Assembly (NCBI RefSeq): GCF_003368325.1
Contig: NZ_CP031467.1
Location: forward strand, 3,472,001-3,536,000
Reading direction: 5' to 3'
DNA from: Paraburkholderia caffeinilytica
Lineage (GTDB): Bacteria; Pseudomonadota; Gammaproteobacteria; Burkholderiales; Burkholderiaceae
Length of the DNA stretch: 64,000 bases
Shown here: positions 1 through 7,796 of the stretch, piece after piece
Layout: every line of letters begins with the position of its first letter
Numbering within the stretch: position 1 is the first letter of the stretch
Translations under genes and position numbers: made by a program
The notes under the pieces: generated by a model
Seen by the model: only the letters and a program-made list of their open reading frames with translations
Told to the model about the DNA's origin: nothing
The model's database searches: none

Positions 1-711
1 TCGTATCTCGGCTTCGACGCGGTGTCGACGTTGACTGAAGAAACCATCGCACCCGAAAAGACCATACCGCGCGCGATCGTGCTGATCGCGCTGATCGGCG
101 GCGCGATCTTCGTGATCGCCGCGTACACGGTGCAACTCGCGCATCCGGGTGCGGTGTTCAAGGATCCGGACTCGGCCGCCTTCGAAGTCGCGCGCAAAGT
201 AGGCGGCGACATCTTCGTGACGGTGTTTCTGGCCGGCCTGATTCTCGCGCAGTTCGCCTCGGGCATCTCGGCGCAGGCAAGCGTGGGGCGTTTGCTGTAT
301 GCGATGGGACGCGACGAAGTCCTGCCTAAGCGCATCTTCGGTTTCGTGCATCCGAGGTTCAAGACGCCGGCGCTGAACATCGCGATCGCGGGCGCAATCG
401 GTCTGGTCGCGTTGAAGCTCGACGTGGCGACCTCGACCTCGTTCATCAACTTCGGCGCGTTTCTCGCGTTCACCGCCGTCAATCTGTGCGTGATCCGCCA
501 GTTTTTCAACGCGAAGGGCAGTGCAAATGCGATGGGCGTGATCGGCGGCCTGCTGTTTCCGCTGGCCGGTGCGATTGCGGATATCTGGCTGCTGGTGAGC
601 CTGGAGAAAACCGCACTGGTGCTCGGCGCGGTGTGGTTCGTGCTGGGGTTGTGCTATCTCGGCTGGATCACGCGTGGTTTCCGCCAGGCGCCGCCGGAAG
701 TCGCGGTCTGA
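1..711 (+). CDS. APC-family amino acid permease, C-terminal part (5' end outside window)
   Basis: The reading frame is open from base 1, so the gene starts upstream of the window and 236 residues are visible. The first residues (SYLGFDAVSTLTEET) match the conserved motif of the sixth membrane helix in APC-superfamily amino acid permeases, where Phe-Gly/Asp-acid-Glu-Glu is typical. About six further hydrophobic segments follow, including one near GGAIFVIAAYTVQLAHPG and one near TGFINFGAFLAF-like sequence. It should import an amino acid or polyamine across the inner membrane. The substrate cannot be told from this half. The stop codon TGA overlaps an ATG that opens a 16-codon hydrophobic ORF. 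Family call is secure, substrate is not. Confidence 0.85.
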   Translation, partial: SYLGFDAVSTLTEETIAPEKTIPRAIVLIALIGGAIFVIAAYTVQLAHPGAVFKDPDSAAFEVARKVGGDIFVTVFLAGLILAQFASGISAQASVGRLLYAMGRDEVLPKRIFGFVHPRFKTPALNIAIAGAIGLVALKLDVATSTSFINFGAFLAFTAVNLCVIRQFFNAKGSANAMGVIGGLLFPLAGAIADIWLLVSLEKTALVLGAVWFVLGLCYLGWITRGFRQAPPEVAV

Positions 712-825
712 TGCAGGCGCTCGCGCTTGTACTCGTGGTCGTGCTCCTGGTCGTTCGTTAGCGGCAAGGCGAGACGAGGCGCGAGCGAGTGAGCACCGAT
801 GGCGCTGCCTCGGGCAGCGTCGAAC

Positions 826-1008
826 TCACAATGCCATGTCGAAAGCGGGCTTGAGGAACAGTTCGATCGCCATCACGATGAGGCCCATCGCGGCCGCCGA
901 CAGCGTCAACGTGCCGTATTCGTCGTAGCGTGAATCGTACAGGCACGCCACGACGAAAATAATCGCTAGCAGGTTGGTTAGCCAGTCGAAGTTCAGCGCC
1001 AAGTTCAT
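826..1008 (-). CDS. small two-helix membrane protein
   Basis: A 60-residue protein starting MNLALNFDWLTNLL. It has two hydrophobic stretches (about residues 9-22 and 36-53) separated by a short polar loop rich in Asp, Arg and Tyr, as expected for a hairpin-type inner-membrane protein. The composition is protein-like and unlike the surrounding shadow frames. A weak GGAT Shine-Dalgarno lies about ten bases ahead of the ATG. It converges with the permease gene. No function can be assigned; small proteins of this shape are common in Burkholderiales and are usually annotated as hypothetical. Confidence 0.6.
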   Translation of the reverse strand: MNLALNFDWLTNLLAIIFVVACLYDSRYDEYGTLTLSAAAMGLIVMAIELFLKPAFDMAL

Positions 1009-2009
1009 CGATCAAATCCGGGCTCACGCGCGACCTGTATCGTCGAATCGCGCCATTACGTGAGTCGGATTCTAGCGAGTCGAGCTTACGGATTCGCAAC
1101 GACCGCGCTTACACAAATTACGCGGCTCAGCCGCGCGGCAAAGCATCGGCAAGCCGGCGTTGTGACGGCGTACTGCCCGGCTGGCCAGGCTGGGATCAAA
1201 CGGCGTACTGCTCCAGTGTGGCGTAACGAACCGAACTCGCACGGGGTGCCAGGCAAACTGATTCCATGAAGCAGATGCAGCAAAGTCGCATTCGAATAAA
1301 GCGATTCGGGTCGATATGCCCGCCGGCGATTGGTTGGCCGTCCTGGCTAATTTAGCCGATTGATTAAAAGTCAGTTATATTACTGTCGTAGAGTATCCGC
1401 GTAATGCAGATAATTAATATGGAAAATTGCAGGGTGGTTGGAGTTCGCATAATGCGGTCGCATCAATCTTTTACGATTTATACTTCGCGCAATGCGTTGT
1501 TTGAAACAGGAGATTTATGAAGTCGTGGCTGAGTAATTTTGACGGCGTGTGACGTAAAAAGATACGTTTTTCAGCTTATCAAAAAGTCGTGGTTCGACCC
1601 CCTTCGGGAGCCGCGTTTGATCTTGTAAAGGTATGACAGGTAAGGGTTTGGAGCCGATTCGCGGGACGCTGCGCCATTCGGGTTAGCTCGCCTGCATCAA
1701 TTGCATATTCCAGAATAGAAACGTTTTTTATTTTTACAGCTTTACGTTAAGAAAAACGTATAAAAGATTGAATTGAAATGCTTGTGCAAACGCACATTGT
1801 CTCTATGCCTGAGTGATGCGGCTTTTGGGTGTTGCATCCAAGAAACAAAATATGCAGGTAAAAACCCCAAGAAAAAACTTCAGTACCGCCTGGATGGTGA
1901 ATTCTCCTTTTATTTCAATGTGTTACGCGCATGGCATCGCGTATGCATCTTGGGGCGGCGGATTGGTCCGGTTGGCCCAGCCGCCTCTACCTTCTATCAG
2001 GAGGATTTC
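1009..2009. other. 1 kb AT-rich intergenic control region
   Basis: No convincing gene. From about 1300 to 1780 the DNA is much more AT-rich than its neighbours. It contains three direct copies of a ten-base motif CGCRYAATGC (1398, 1446, 1486), an 11-codon mini-ORF with a strong AGGAG site (1517-1552), and a perfect ten-base inverted pair TACGTTTTTC (1563-1572) and GAAAAACGTA (1751-1760). The position directly upstream of the secreted-protein operon suggests a long regulated leader or promoter region. That role is inferred from position only. Confidence 0.5.
1398..1495. promoter_or_regulatory. three direct repeats CGCRYAATGC, possible operator
   Basis: Copies read CGCGTAATGC (1398-1407), CGCATAATGC (1446-1455) and CGCGCAATGC (1486-1495), spaced 48 and 40 bases start to start, i.e. 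roughly on one face of the helix. They lie in the AT-rich region ahead of the glycine-rich protein gene. A regulator-binding array is inferred; no known consensus was recognised. Confidence 0.3.
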
Positions 2010-3248
2010 ATGCGAAGAACTTTACTGGCGACCGCCGCAGCCTTGGCCCTGGGCTTCAGCGGATACGCAATGGCAAACCCCTGTAGTGGCACTACGGACG
2101 CTTGCGACCAGTCGGCCGGCAAGAGCGGCTCCAACACCCTCGATGCATCCGCAACGGCTACCCAGAGCACTGGGACCGGCAGCAACGCGAATGAAATAAC
2201 CGGTCAAGCGACGCAAGACTCTTGGAATACCACCAAGGTGGTCGCTGTCAGCAATCTGTCGGGCTATGTGAGCAACGTCTCCGTGTATGGCATTGGCAAC
2301 CAGGCGACCAACTGGGGCAACGCCAACGGCGGTCGCGGCGGCAAGGGCGGTGCGGGTTATGGCGGTACTGGCGCAGGCGGTAATGGCGGCAACGGCGGTG
2401 CTGGCGGCAGCGGCGGCAGCGGCGGCAGCGCGACCAACGGCAGCGCCTCGGCAGGTTACGCGAGCAACGGCGGCGCGACGGCTGGCGACGGCTACGGTGG
2501 CAACGGCGGCAAGGGCGGCTCCGCGCACGCAGGCGGCACTCAAGGCGGCGACGCAGCCGGGCTTGGCGGTATCGCAGGCGCCAAGGGCGGCGGTGCGATC
2601 GGCGCGTCGGTTGGCGTTGGCGGCGGTGGCTCCGGAACGGGCACGGGTACGGCTAGTGGTACCGGTAGCGGCGGTAATGGCGGCAGCGCCAGTACTGTAG
2701 CAGGCCTCGGTGGGGCCGCAACCGGAGGTTCAGGCGCTGCTGGTTCTGGCTCTGGCACGGCAACCGCGGCCGGTGCCGGCACGGGCGGCGCAGGTTCGGC
2801 AGGCGCTGTAACGGCTTCGGGCGGTGCGGGCTCGGCAACGGGCGGTGCAGGTTCCGGTACGGGCGGCGCGGGCGGCGCAGCGACCAGCACGGCGGGTGCT
2901 GGCGGTGCGGGCGGCACGGGTACGGGTGGCAGCGCCACCAATGGCAGTTCCTCGACGATGGCTAGCAACGGCAGCGCAACAGCAGGCAGTGGCGCAGCCG
3001 GTGCACTCGGGGCAGCGGGTGGCGCGGGCGGCGCCGGTAGCGGCGGTGTGGGCAATGGCGCAACCGGCGGTGCTGGCGGCGCAGGCGGAGCCAACGCGGT
3101 CGATGCCGGGACGTTCAACATGTCCAACAGCATGGCGAGCGTAGGTCAGTCCGCAGCGGGCATCATGATTGCCAACCAGAACAGCGGTATGGCGTCATTG
3201 GTGCAACAGGCTGTCACTGTGCAGGCTAACCTGACCGTCGGTCACTAG
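2010..3248 (+). CDS. secreted glycine-rich repeat protein, probable fibre or amyloid subunit
   Basis: A 412-residue protein. I chose the ATG at 2010 because a perfect AGGAGG-type site lies just before it and a signal peptide follows (residues 1-22, cleavage after AMA). The mature N-terminus has two cysteines (C25, C32) and a Ser/Thr/Asn-rich stretch with Q-x-S/T and N-Q motifs. Residues about 107-365 are almost pure Gly/Ala/Ser/Thr in GGxGG and GGAG units, like PE_PGRS or glycine-rich fibre proteins. The last 45 residues return to ordinary sequence and carry QNSG..SLVQQ.VTVQANL, a Q/N motif seen again in the next gene and in 4666-5904. No amyloidogenic proof exists; the fibre role comes from composition and from the FapD-like and FapF-like neighbours. 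Confidence 0.75.
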   Translation: MRRTLLATAAALALGFSGYAMANPCSGTTDACDQSAGKSGSNTLDASATATQSTGTGSNANEITGQATQDSWNTTKVVAVSNLSGYVSNVSVYGIGNQATNWGNANGGRGGKGGAGYGGTGAGGNGGNGGAGGSGGSGGSATNGSASAGYASNGGATAGDGYGGNGGKGGSAHAGGTQGGDAAGLGGIAGAKGGGAIGASVGVGGGGSGTGTGTASGTGSGGNGGSASTVAGLGGAATGGSGAAGSGSGTATAAGAGTGGAGSAGAVTASGGAGSATGGAGSGTGGAGGAATSTAGAGGAGGTGTGGSATNGSSSTMASNGSATAGSGAAGALGAAGGAGGAGSGGVGNGATGGAGGAGGANAVDAGTFNMSNSMASVGQSAAGIMIANQNSGMASLVQQAVTVQANLTVGH

Positions 3249-3439
3249 GCGGTTTGACCAGCCAGAAGAAGTAAGTCATGCGAATTGCCGTAAGGCGTGC
3301 AGTTGTGCCTTACGGCAATCGTTCCGTCGTCATGCGGACGAGGCCTCCGGCTAACGGTTGCAAACCGTATGGCGAAGATCGCAGGCATCGAGCTTTCTGC
3401 ATAGGCTGTGTGGACCGTGCAGAGGCCAAGGAGACAACC

Positions 3440-3970
3440 ATGCAAGCGCAAAATCGGTTTGCGCGGCTGGTGTTGCTTTTCGCGGTTGCGCTGCCCGGCC
3501 TCGCAGTTCAGACGGCTGTCGCCGAGCCACAATCGCCACCCGCAGCAGTACAGGCCGCCATGACGGACGCGGCACCCGTTGCTGCTGCCGCACCGGCCGC
3601 GTTCGCGGTTGGCGCCGTGCCCGCCACTTTCACCATGCCCGCGGCTCCCGGGGCATCGGTAACATCTTCAACATCGGCAACCGCCACGCCCCCAACGGCC
3701 GCCGCGCAGTCGGGCGAGAGCGTGAGCTTCGGGGTTGCGATGAATACAGGGCAGCTCGACGAACAGCGAGGCGGCGACGCACTGGTCGGCCAGAACAACC
3801 TGACCGGTTCGGTCGCGGATAACACGGCCTACAAGGTATCGACGGGCTCGAATGCCATCACCCAGGGATCGTTCGCGAGTTCCAGCGGACTGCCGACGGT
3901 CATCCAGAACACCGGCGCCAACGTGCTGATCCAGAACGCGACGGTCCTGAACGTACGCTTCGGGGATTGA
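3440..3970 (+). CDS. secreted Q/N-motif protein, possible minor fibre subunit or nucleator
   Basis: A 176-residue protein with AAGGAG seven bases before the ATG. Residues 1-28 form a signal peptide ending AVA. Residues 29-100 are low-complexity Ala/Pro/Thr/Val. The C-terminal half is better ordered: a VSFGVAMNTGQLDEQRGG block, GQNNLTGSV, and VIQNTGANVLIQNATVLNV at the end. The LDxxRGG and VIQNT..N..IQ..T motifs recur in the product of 4666-5904, so the two are probably related. It lies 190 bases after the glycine-rich gene and 3 bases before the C39 peptidase gene, so it is in that operon. Function is inferred only from context and motif sharing. Confidence 0.65.
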   Translation: MQAQNRFARLVLLFAVALPGLAVQTAVAEPQSPPAAVQAAMTDAAPVAAAAPAAFAVGAVPATFTMPAAPGASVTSSTSATATPPTAAAQSGESVSFGVAMNTGQLDEQRGGDALVGQNNLTGSVADNTAYKVSTGSNAITQGSFASSSGLPTVIQNTGANVLIQNATVLNVRFGD

Positions 3971-3973
3971 GCG

Positions 3974-4660
3974 ATGAAACCCTTCGCGGTGTGCGTCGCG
4001 CTTTTGTGCGGGGTTTGGGCGTCCGCTGCAATCGCTGATCCGATCGACGTCAGCGATCCCTCTGGCGCCGACTACACACTGCATGTGACGAGCCTGAAGG
4101 AAGCCCGCTTCAAGCGGACCATCAGGCAGCAGTTCGACTTCAGTTGCGGATCGGCGGCATTGGCGACGCTGCTGACGTATCAGTACGATTCTCCGGTGAG
4201 CGAGCAGCAGGTCTTCACGGAGATGTTCGAGCACGGCGATCAGGAGAAGATCCGCCGACTCGGATTCTCCTTGCTCGATATACGGAACTATCTGATTGCG
4301 CGAGGCTTCGAGGCAGACGGTTACGAGGCTCCGCTGGCGAAGCTTGAACAGACGAAGACCCCCGCGATCGTGCTGATCGTCGAGCACGGCTATCACCACT
4401 TCGTCGTCGTCAAGGGCGTGCGCAATGGGCGCGTCCTGGTCGGCGATCCGGCTACCGGCACGCGGGCCATGTCGCAGGAGAGTTTCGAGGAAAAGTGGAA
4501 AGACCGCGTGGTGTTCGTCATTCACAACAGGCATGACCAGGCGAGATTCAACGACCTGCGGGACTGGCATGTCGCACCGGATGCACCGCTCTACACGGGC
4601 ATTTCTCGCGAAGGTCTGTTCAGCGTGGTGGTGCCGAAACTCGGCCCCGGTGAATTCTGA
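3974..4660 (+). CDS. periplasmic C39-type cysteine peptidase, FapD-like
   Basis: A 228-residue protein with a signal peptide (MKPFAVCVALLCGVWASAAIA). The peptidase C39 core is clear: QQFDFSCGSAAL gives the oxyanion Gln and catalytic Cys58, GYHHFVVVKG gives His142, and VGDPATGT gives Asp158. Stand-alone exported C39 domains, without the ABC-transporter membrane and ATPase parts, are the hallmark of FapD in Pseudomonas Fap amyloid operons and of similar proteins beside export pores. It probably trims or matures the secreted neighbours in the periplasm. The gene starts 3 bases after the previous stop and ends 5 bases before the next start, indicating one transcript. Peptidase fold is secure; the substrate is inferred. 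Confidence 0.85.
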   Translation: MKPFAVCVALLCGVWASAAIADPIDVSDPSGADYTLHVTSLKEARFKRTIRQQFDFSCGSAALATLLTYQYDSPVSEQQVFTEMFEHGDQEKIRRLGFSLLDIRNYLIARGFEADGYEAPLAKLEQTKTPAIVLIVEHGYHHFVVVKGVRNGRVLVGDPATGTRAMSQESFEEKWKDRVVFVIHNRHDQARFNDLRDWHVAPDAPLYTGISREGLFSVVVPKLGPGEF

Positions 4661-4665
4661 GAGCC

Positions 4666-5904
4666 ATGATGAAACCTGAGCACCTCAAGCTCGCCGGCAT
4701 CGTCACCATGGTGTGCGGTGGAATGTCCTCGCTGGGCGCGGGTGCGACGGGCAGCGATTCGTCGACGGTCGCATCCGGGCGAATCATACCGATGCAGAGC
4801 GCGCCGCAAGACACCGCGATGGGCATGATGGATGCGGCGGCGCAGGAGACGGCACCCGTGGTGCAAGACGCTGCGCAAGACGCTGCGCCGGACCTCACGC
4901 CAGACGTCGCGCAGACGCCGGATGCGGCGCCGGTTGCACAAGCCGTTGCACTCGACGCCGAGTACGCAGCGCGCACGACAATCATATCGGCAAACGAAGT
5001 CGCCGTAGAGGTGGATGCAGCGGTTGAGTCCGCGTCTGCGCTGGATGTGCCCACAGTGCCAACTGTGCCCGCGGTGGCCGCTGAGGCTGGTGTGCCGATG
5101 GCCGCAAGCGCAGAGTCTGAAGGTGCGCAAACGACGACCGCGACACTCTCGGTTGCCGGGGATGCTGCGCCCGTGACCGTAAGTCTTGCTTCTAACATCG
5201 CGCACGTGGCGCACGTGGCGCACGTGGCAGATGTGGCAGATGTGGCAGATGTGGTGCACGTGGCCGATGTGGCAGATGTGGTGCACGTGGCGGCCACACC
5301 GGCAACCGGTGAAGCGCAGCGCGACCAGGCGGCTTTGAAGCTAGGCGGGGTTGTCGATCTGGTGATCCCGCCGGATCGTCATATGCAGCCGGCAGACACC
5401 GACGCTCACGCGATTGGCGCTGCCGTCGAACATCGACCCGTCGCCCAGCACGCAGCGCATGCGGACGATGCGGATCCGGCCTGGGCGTCCGCCGACCTCG
5501 TTGCGGTCAACGACAACCGTTTGGACGACCTGCGCGGCGGGTTCGACCTGCCGTCTGGCCTCGTGGTGTCGTTCGGCATCTCGCGTGAGGCATTCGTGAA
5601 CGGCAATCTCGTCGCGTCCACGAGCTTTAACATTCCGAACATCGCCCAGATGACCCCGCAGCAGGCCCAGATGCTCGCGAATGCCAATACCGGGGCGCTG
5701 ATCCAGACCGGACTGAACAACACCGTGCAGCCGGGCGCGTTGCCTGGGCTGACGGGAGCTGTCATCCAGAACACGTTGAGCAACCAGCAGATTCAGGCGC
5801 TGACGACAATCAACACGACCGTCAATTCGCTAGGGGCGTTCAAGGCATTGAATCTTGGTCAGACGCTGAACAGCGCGCTCCTCAGCGCGGTGCGTCCCCG
5901 TTAG
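4666..5904 (+). CDS. exported Ala/Val-rich protein with HVA/DVA tandem repeat, FapE-like position
   Basis: A 412-residue protein, two adjacent ATGs possible (4666 or 4669). A hydrophobic N-terminal stretch (LAGIVTMVCGGMSSLGAGA) may be a signal or anchor. Residues 30-180 are Ala/Asp/Pro/Val-rich low complexity, followed by ten HVA/DVA/DVV tripeptides encoded by 9-base repeats. The C-terminal 160 residues are ordered: LDDLRGGFDLPSGLVVSFGI, then Q/N-rich helices with VIQNTLSNQQIQALTTIN. These motifs match the product of 3440-3970. It follows the C39 peptidase gene directly, the place of fapE in Fap operons, although no sequence identity to FapE can be claimed. Probably an exported accessory or fibre-associated protein. 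Confidence 0.65.
   Translation: MMKPEHLKLAGIVTMVCGGMSSLGAGATGSDSSTVASGRIIPMQSAPQDTAMGMMDAAAQETAPVVQDAAQDAAPDLTPDVAQTPDAAPVAQAVALDAEYAARTTIISANEVAVEVDAAVESASALDVPTVPTVPAVAAEAGVPMAASAESEGAQTTTATLSVAGDAAPVTVSLASNIAHVAHVAHVADVADVADVVHVADVADVVHVAATPATGEAQRDQAALKLGGVVDLVIPPDRHMQPADTDAHAIGAAVEHRPVAQHAAHADDADPAWASADLVAVNDNRLDDLRGGFDLPSGLVVSFGISREAFVNGNLVASTSFNIPNIAQMTPQQAQMLANANTGALIQTGLNNTVQPGALPGLTGAVIQNTLSNQQIQALTTINTTVNSLGAFKALNLGQTLNSALLSAVRPR
5203..5292 (+). repeat. ten in-frame 9-bp tandem repeats (HVA/DVA/DVV units)
   Basis: The unit is CAC/GAT-GTG-GCN, repeated ten times without interruption inside the coding sequence 4666-5904, giving H-V-A, D-V-A and D-V-V triplets. The unit is a whole number of codons, so copy number can vary by slippage without breaking the frame. 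Confidence 0.9.
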
Positions 5905-5940
5905 CGGTTGGGCGCAGGCGCTTGCCGCAAGACGAAAACC

Positions 5941-5970
5941 CAAGACGACTCAAGACGACTCAAGACGACT
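5941..5970 (+). repeat. three tandem copies of AGACGACTCA
   Basis: A perfect ten-base unit repeated three times between the convergent genes 4666-5904 and 5970-7367. No hairpin or T-run is seen in it, so it is not an obvious terminator. Confidence 0.8.
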
Positions 5971-7367
5971 CAGAAGGACATCGGCACGCGCAGGGTGAGG
6001 GTAAGGTCGGGCGTGTCACGTGTCAGCCCGGCGCCGATCGAAAAGTTGAGCGTGGTTTTTGGAGAGATACGGTACGAGTAGCCGATCAGCAGTGTGCCGA
6101 GAATCGTGCGCACCGAGCCGGTCACGGTCTGGCCGTTCTGCGAGGTTGGCTGGACGATGCTCTGGTCGTAGCCGATACTGACCGACGCCTTTTCGTTCAG
6201 CGCAAGGCCCATGCCGACGTTGAATCCCCAGATATCGCCCGGTTGAACGTGGCCGAGGGACTCCTGCACACCGTTGATGAGCGTGAGGCTCTCGCCTTTG
6301 CCGAAGCTGTGCAGATAGCTGAAGTTGCCGAAGAACACGACCGGGTCGGTCGGGAAGAGCCAGGTGAGACCCGGCTGGACCGCGAGGAAGCCGGACCCGG
6401 TCGGCTGACGCAGCGGCAGACCGGTTCCGGTCGTATTGGCGACACAGGTCGTGACACAGTCGGTCACGACATCGAACGGACTCTTGCCGGTGGCGGTCTT
6501 GAAGCGCAGCCAGCCGACATAGTAGAACTTGTCGGGGCCGCCCTGGTTGAGCTGATAACGCATCGTCATTTCGACATCGCCGATGCCGTTGCCGCTGCTG
6601 CTGATCACGCTGTTGGCCGCGGCGCCGGTGAAGATCTGCCTCGCCACCGTATCGTTGGTCTGGTACACGTAAGGCACGCGAACCTCGAATTCCAGACGGT
6701 TCGTGATCCCGTAACGAAACGCGAGGCCGCCCGTCAGCGTGGTTGTTTTCACCTCGCTCACATTGATGAGCCCGATCAGCAACGCGGGGATGATCGTGTA
6801 CCCGACGAGCGAGAGCTGATTCTCCGACGAGTACGCAAACTGGAAGTACGGCTCGACCACCAGCGTACCGCGTGGCGTGAGCACGCCTGGCTGGTCGAAG
6901 ATCGGTGCGACGGCAGGCGGACGCGAGTCCGCCACGGGTGCTTCGCCGACCGGCTGGTTCGGTGCGGCCGCGGCGGGCTGCTGAGCGGTACTGCCGGCGT
7001 TCTGCGCGTTTCCGGCGGGGGCGGCCGCGGGCTGCGCCCCTGTGGTCGCGGTGCCCTGGTTCGGTGCCGTTGCTCCGACCGGCAGCCCGTTGGCATCTTC
7101 TCCGCCAGTGCCGCGCTGCGTGCCGAGCTTGCCCGGTTCGAGCGCACGGCTCAATCGCGCGAAGTTCGCTTCTTCATCGGCGAGCTTGCGCTTGATGGCA
7201 TCGAGTTCCTTGATACGTTGATTGAGTTCGTCGCGCAATGCGTTGATGCTGGCCTGATCGGCCTGCGCCGCTTGTGTCTCGAGCGATTGCGCGTGAGCGT
7301 CGGCGTTGAACAGCAGCAGCGCAGCATAGCCGATGGCACCAATGCGTCGATATGGCAGGCTCTTCAT
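5970..7367 (-). CDS. outer-membrane beta-barrel with N-terminal coiled coil, FapF-like export pore candidate
   Basis: A 465-residue protein; the start MKSLPYRR gives a signal peptide cut after AHA (residue 26), with GGGAGAGGG-like purines just upstream. Residues 27-80 form a heptad-type coiled coil (ALRDELNQRIKELDAIKRKLADEEANF). Residues 80-150 are a Pro/Ala/Gln/Gly linker. From FDQPGVLTPRGTLVVEPYFQFAYS onward the pattern alternates polar and hydrophobic residues as in a beta-barrel, ending in RVPMSF with the C-terminal Phe used by the BAM machinery. Coiled coil, linker, short plug-like PGVLTPRG and barrel are the FapF architecture; the barrel also resembles MetA-pathway-of-phenol-type outer-membrane proteins. 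It is transcribed toward the secreted-protein operon rather than with it. Confidence 0.75.
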   Translation of the reverse strand: MKSLPYRRIGAIGYAALLLFNADAHAQSLETQAAQADQASINALRDELNQRIKELDAIKRKLADEEANFARLSRALEPGKLGTQRGTGGEDANGLPVGATAPNQGTATTGAQPAAAPAGNAQNAGSTAQQPAAAAPNQPVGEAPVADSRPPAVAPIFDQPGVLTPRGTLVVEPYFQFAYSSENQLSLVGYTIIPALLIGLINVSEVKTTTLTGGLAFRYGITNRLEFEVRVPYVYQTNDTVARQIFTGAAANSVISSSGNGIGDVEMTMRYQLNQGGPDKFYYVGWLRFKTATGKSPFDVVTDCVTTCVANTTGTGLPLRQPTGSGFLAVQPGLTWLFPTDPVVFFGNFSYLHSFGKGESLTLINGVQESLGHVQPGDIWGFNVGMGLALNEKASVSIGYDQSIVQPTSQNGQTVTGSVRTILGTLLIGYSYRISPKTTLNFSIGAGLTRDTPDLTLTLRVPMSF

Positions 7368-7796
7368 GGTTCCCTCTCCCATGATCCGGCTTGAATATCC
7401 CCGGTTAGTTTTCCGCAACAAACCAGGGCCATCGACAGTGACATCAGATCCCTGTGCGCTGTGACCCGGACGAGAATCCGGGCCAGGCACCAGGCTCCAG
7501 CGTCATCATCATGGAGTGCTTGGCGAGGCGCATGGAGATATGGGCGGCTCTACTCAATACCAGACTGTTGTTATCCGCCAATCGCCTCTAGGGCTGACCA
7601 TAAAAGCCTAGCGTATCCATCGCGTCAGCGCTAATGAGGTGAACCCTGAGATACGGCATTTGCGCAACAGGTCATGCATTTTTTTAAACTGCTTTGGACT
7701 CCGTTTCGTTTAACGAACCAGGGAAAATCTGTTCGGTAAACCACATAGCGCTGCATCGGGACTCTTCTCCATGCAGCGCTGAGATGTGGGTAAGCG
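7368..7796. other. intergenic region with a 13-bp palindrome
   Basis: No gene seen in these 429 bases. The region carries the promoter for the leftward beta-barrel gene and lies downstream of the leftward epimerase gene. A perfect palindrome TTCGTT-T-AACGAA sits at 7705-7717 and could be a regulator site; this is only inferred. Confidence 0.4.

Noticed and set aside
1086..1283. Leftward 65-codon frame in the upstream control region
   Set aside because: Composition of chance (Arg, Pro, Cys), no ribosome site, overlaps another frame equally weak on the other strand.
2540..3133. Leftward 197-codon Pro/Ala-rich frame opposite the glycine-rich gene
   Set aside because: It is the antisense reading of GGC/GGT/GCA repeats, so its composition (PAPPAPPVA) is forced. 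No ribosome site, signal or domain.
5203..5292. CRISPR array from the 9-bp tandem repeat
   Set aside because: The units are contiguous without spacers and in frame inside a protein gene; no cas genes in the window.
5922..7394. Rightward 490-codon frame opposite the beta-barrel gene
   Set aside because: Codon-shadow composition rich in Arg, Asp and His; no start site. The leftward frame has signal peptide, coiled coil and barrel.
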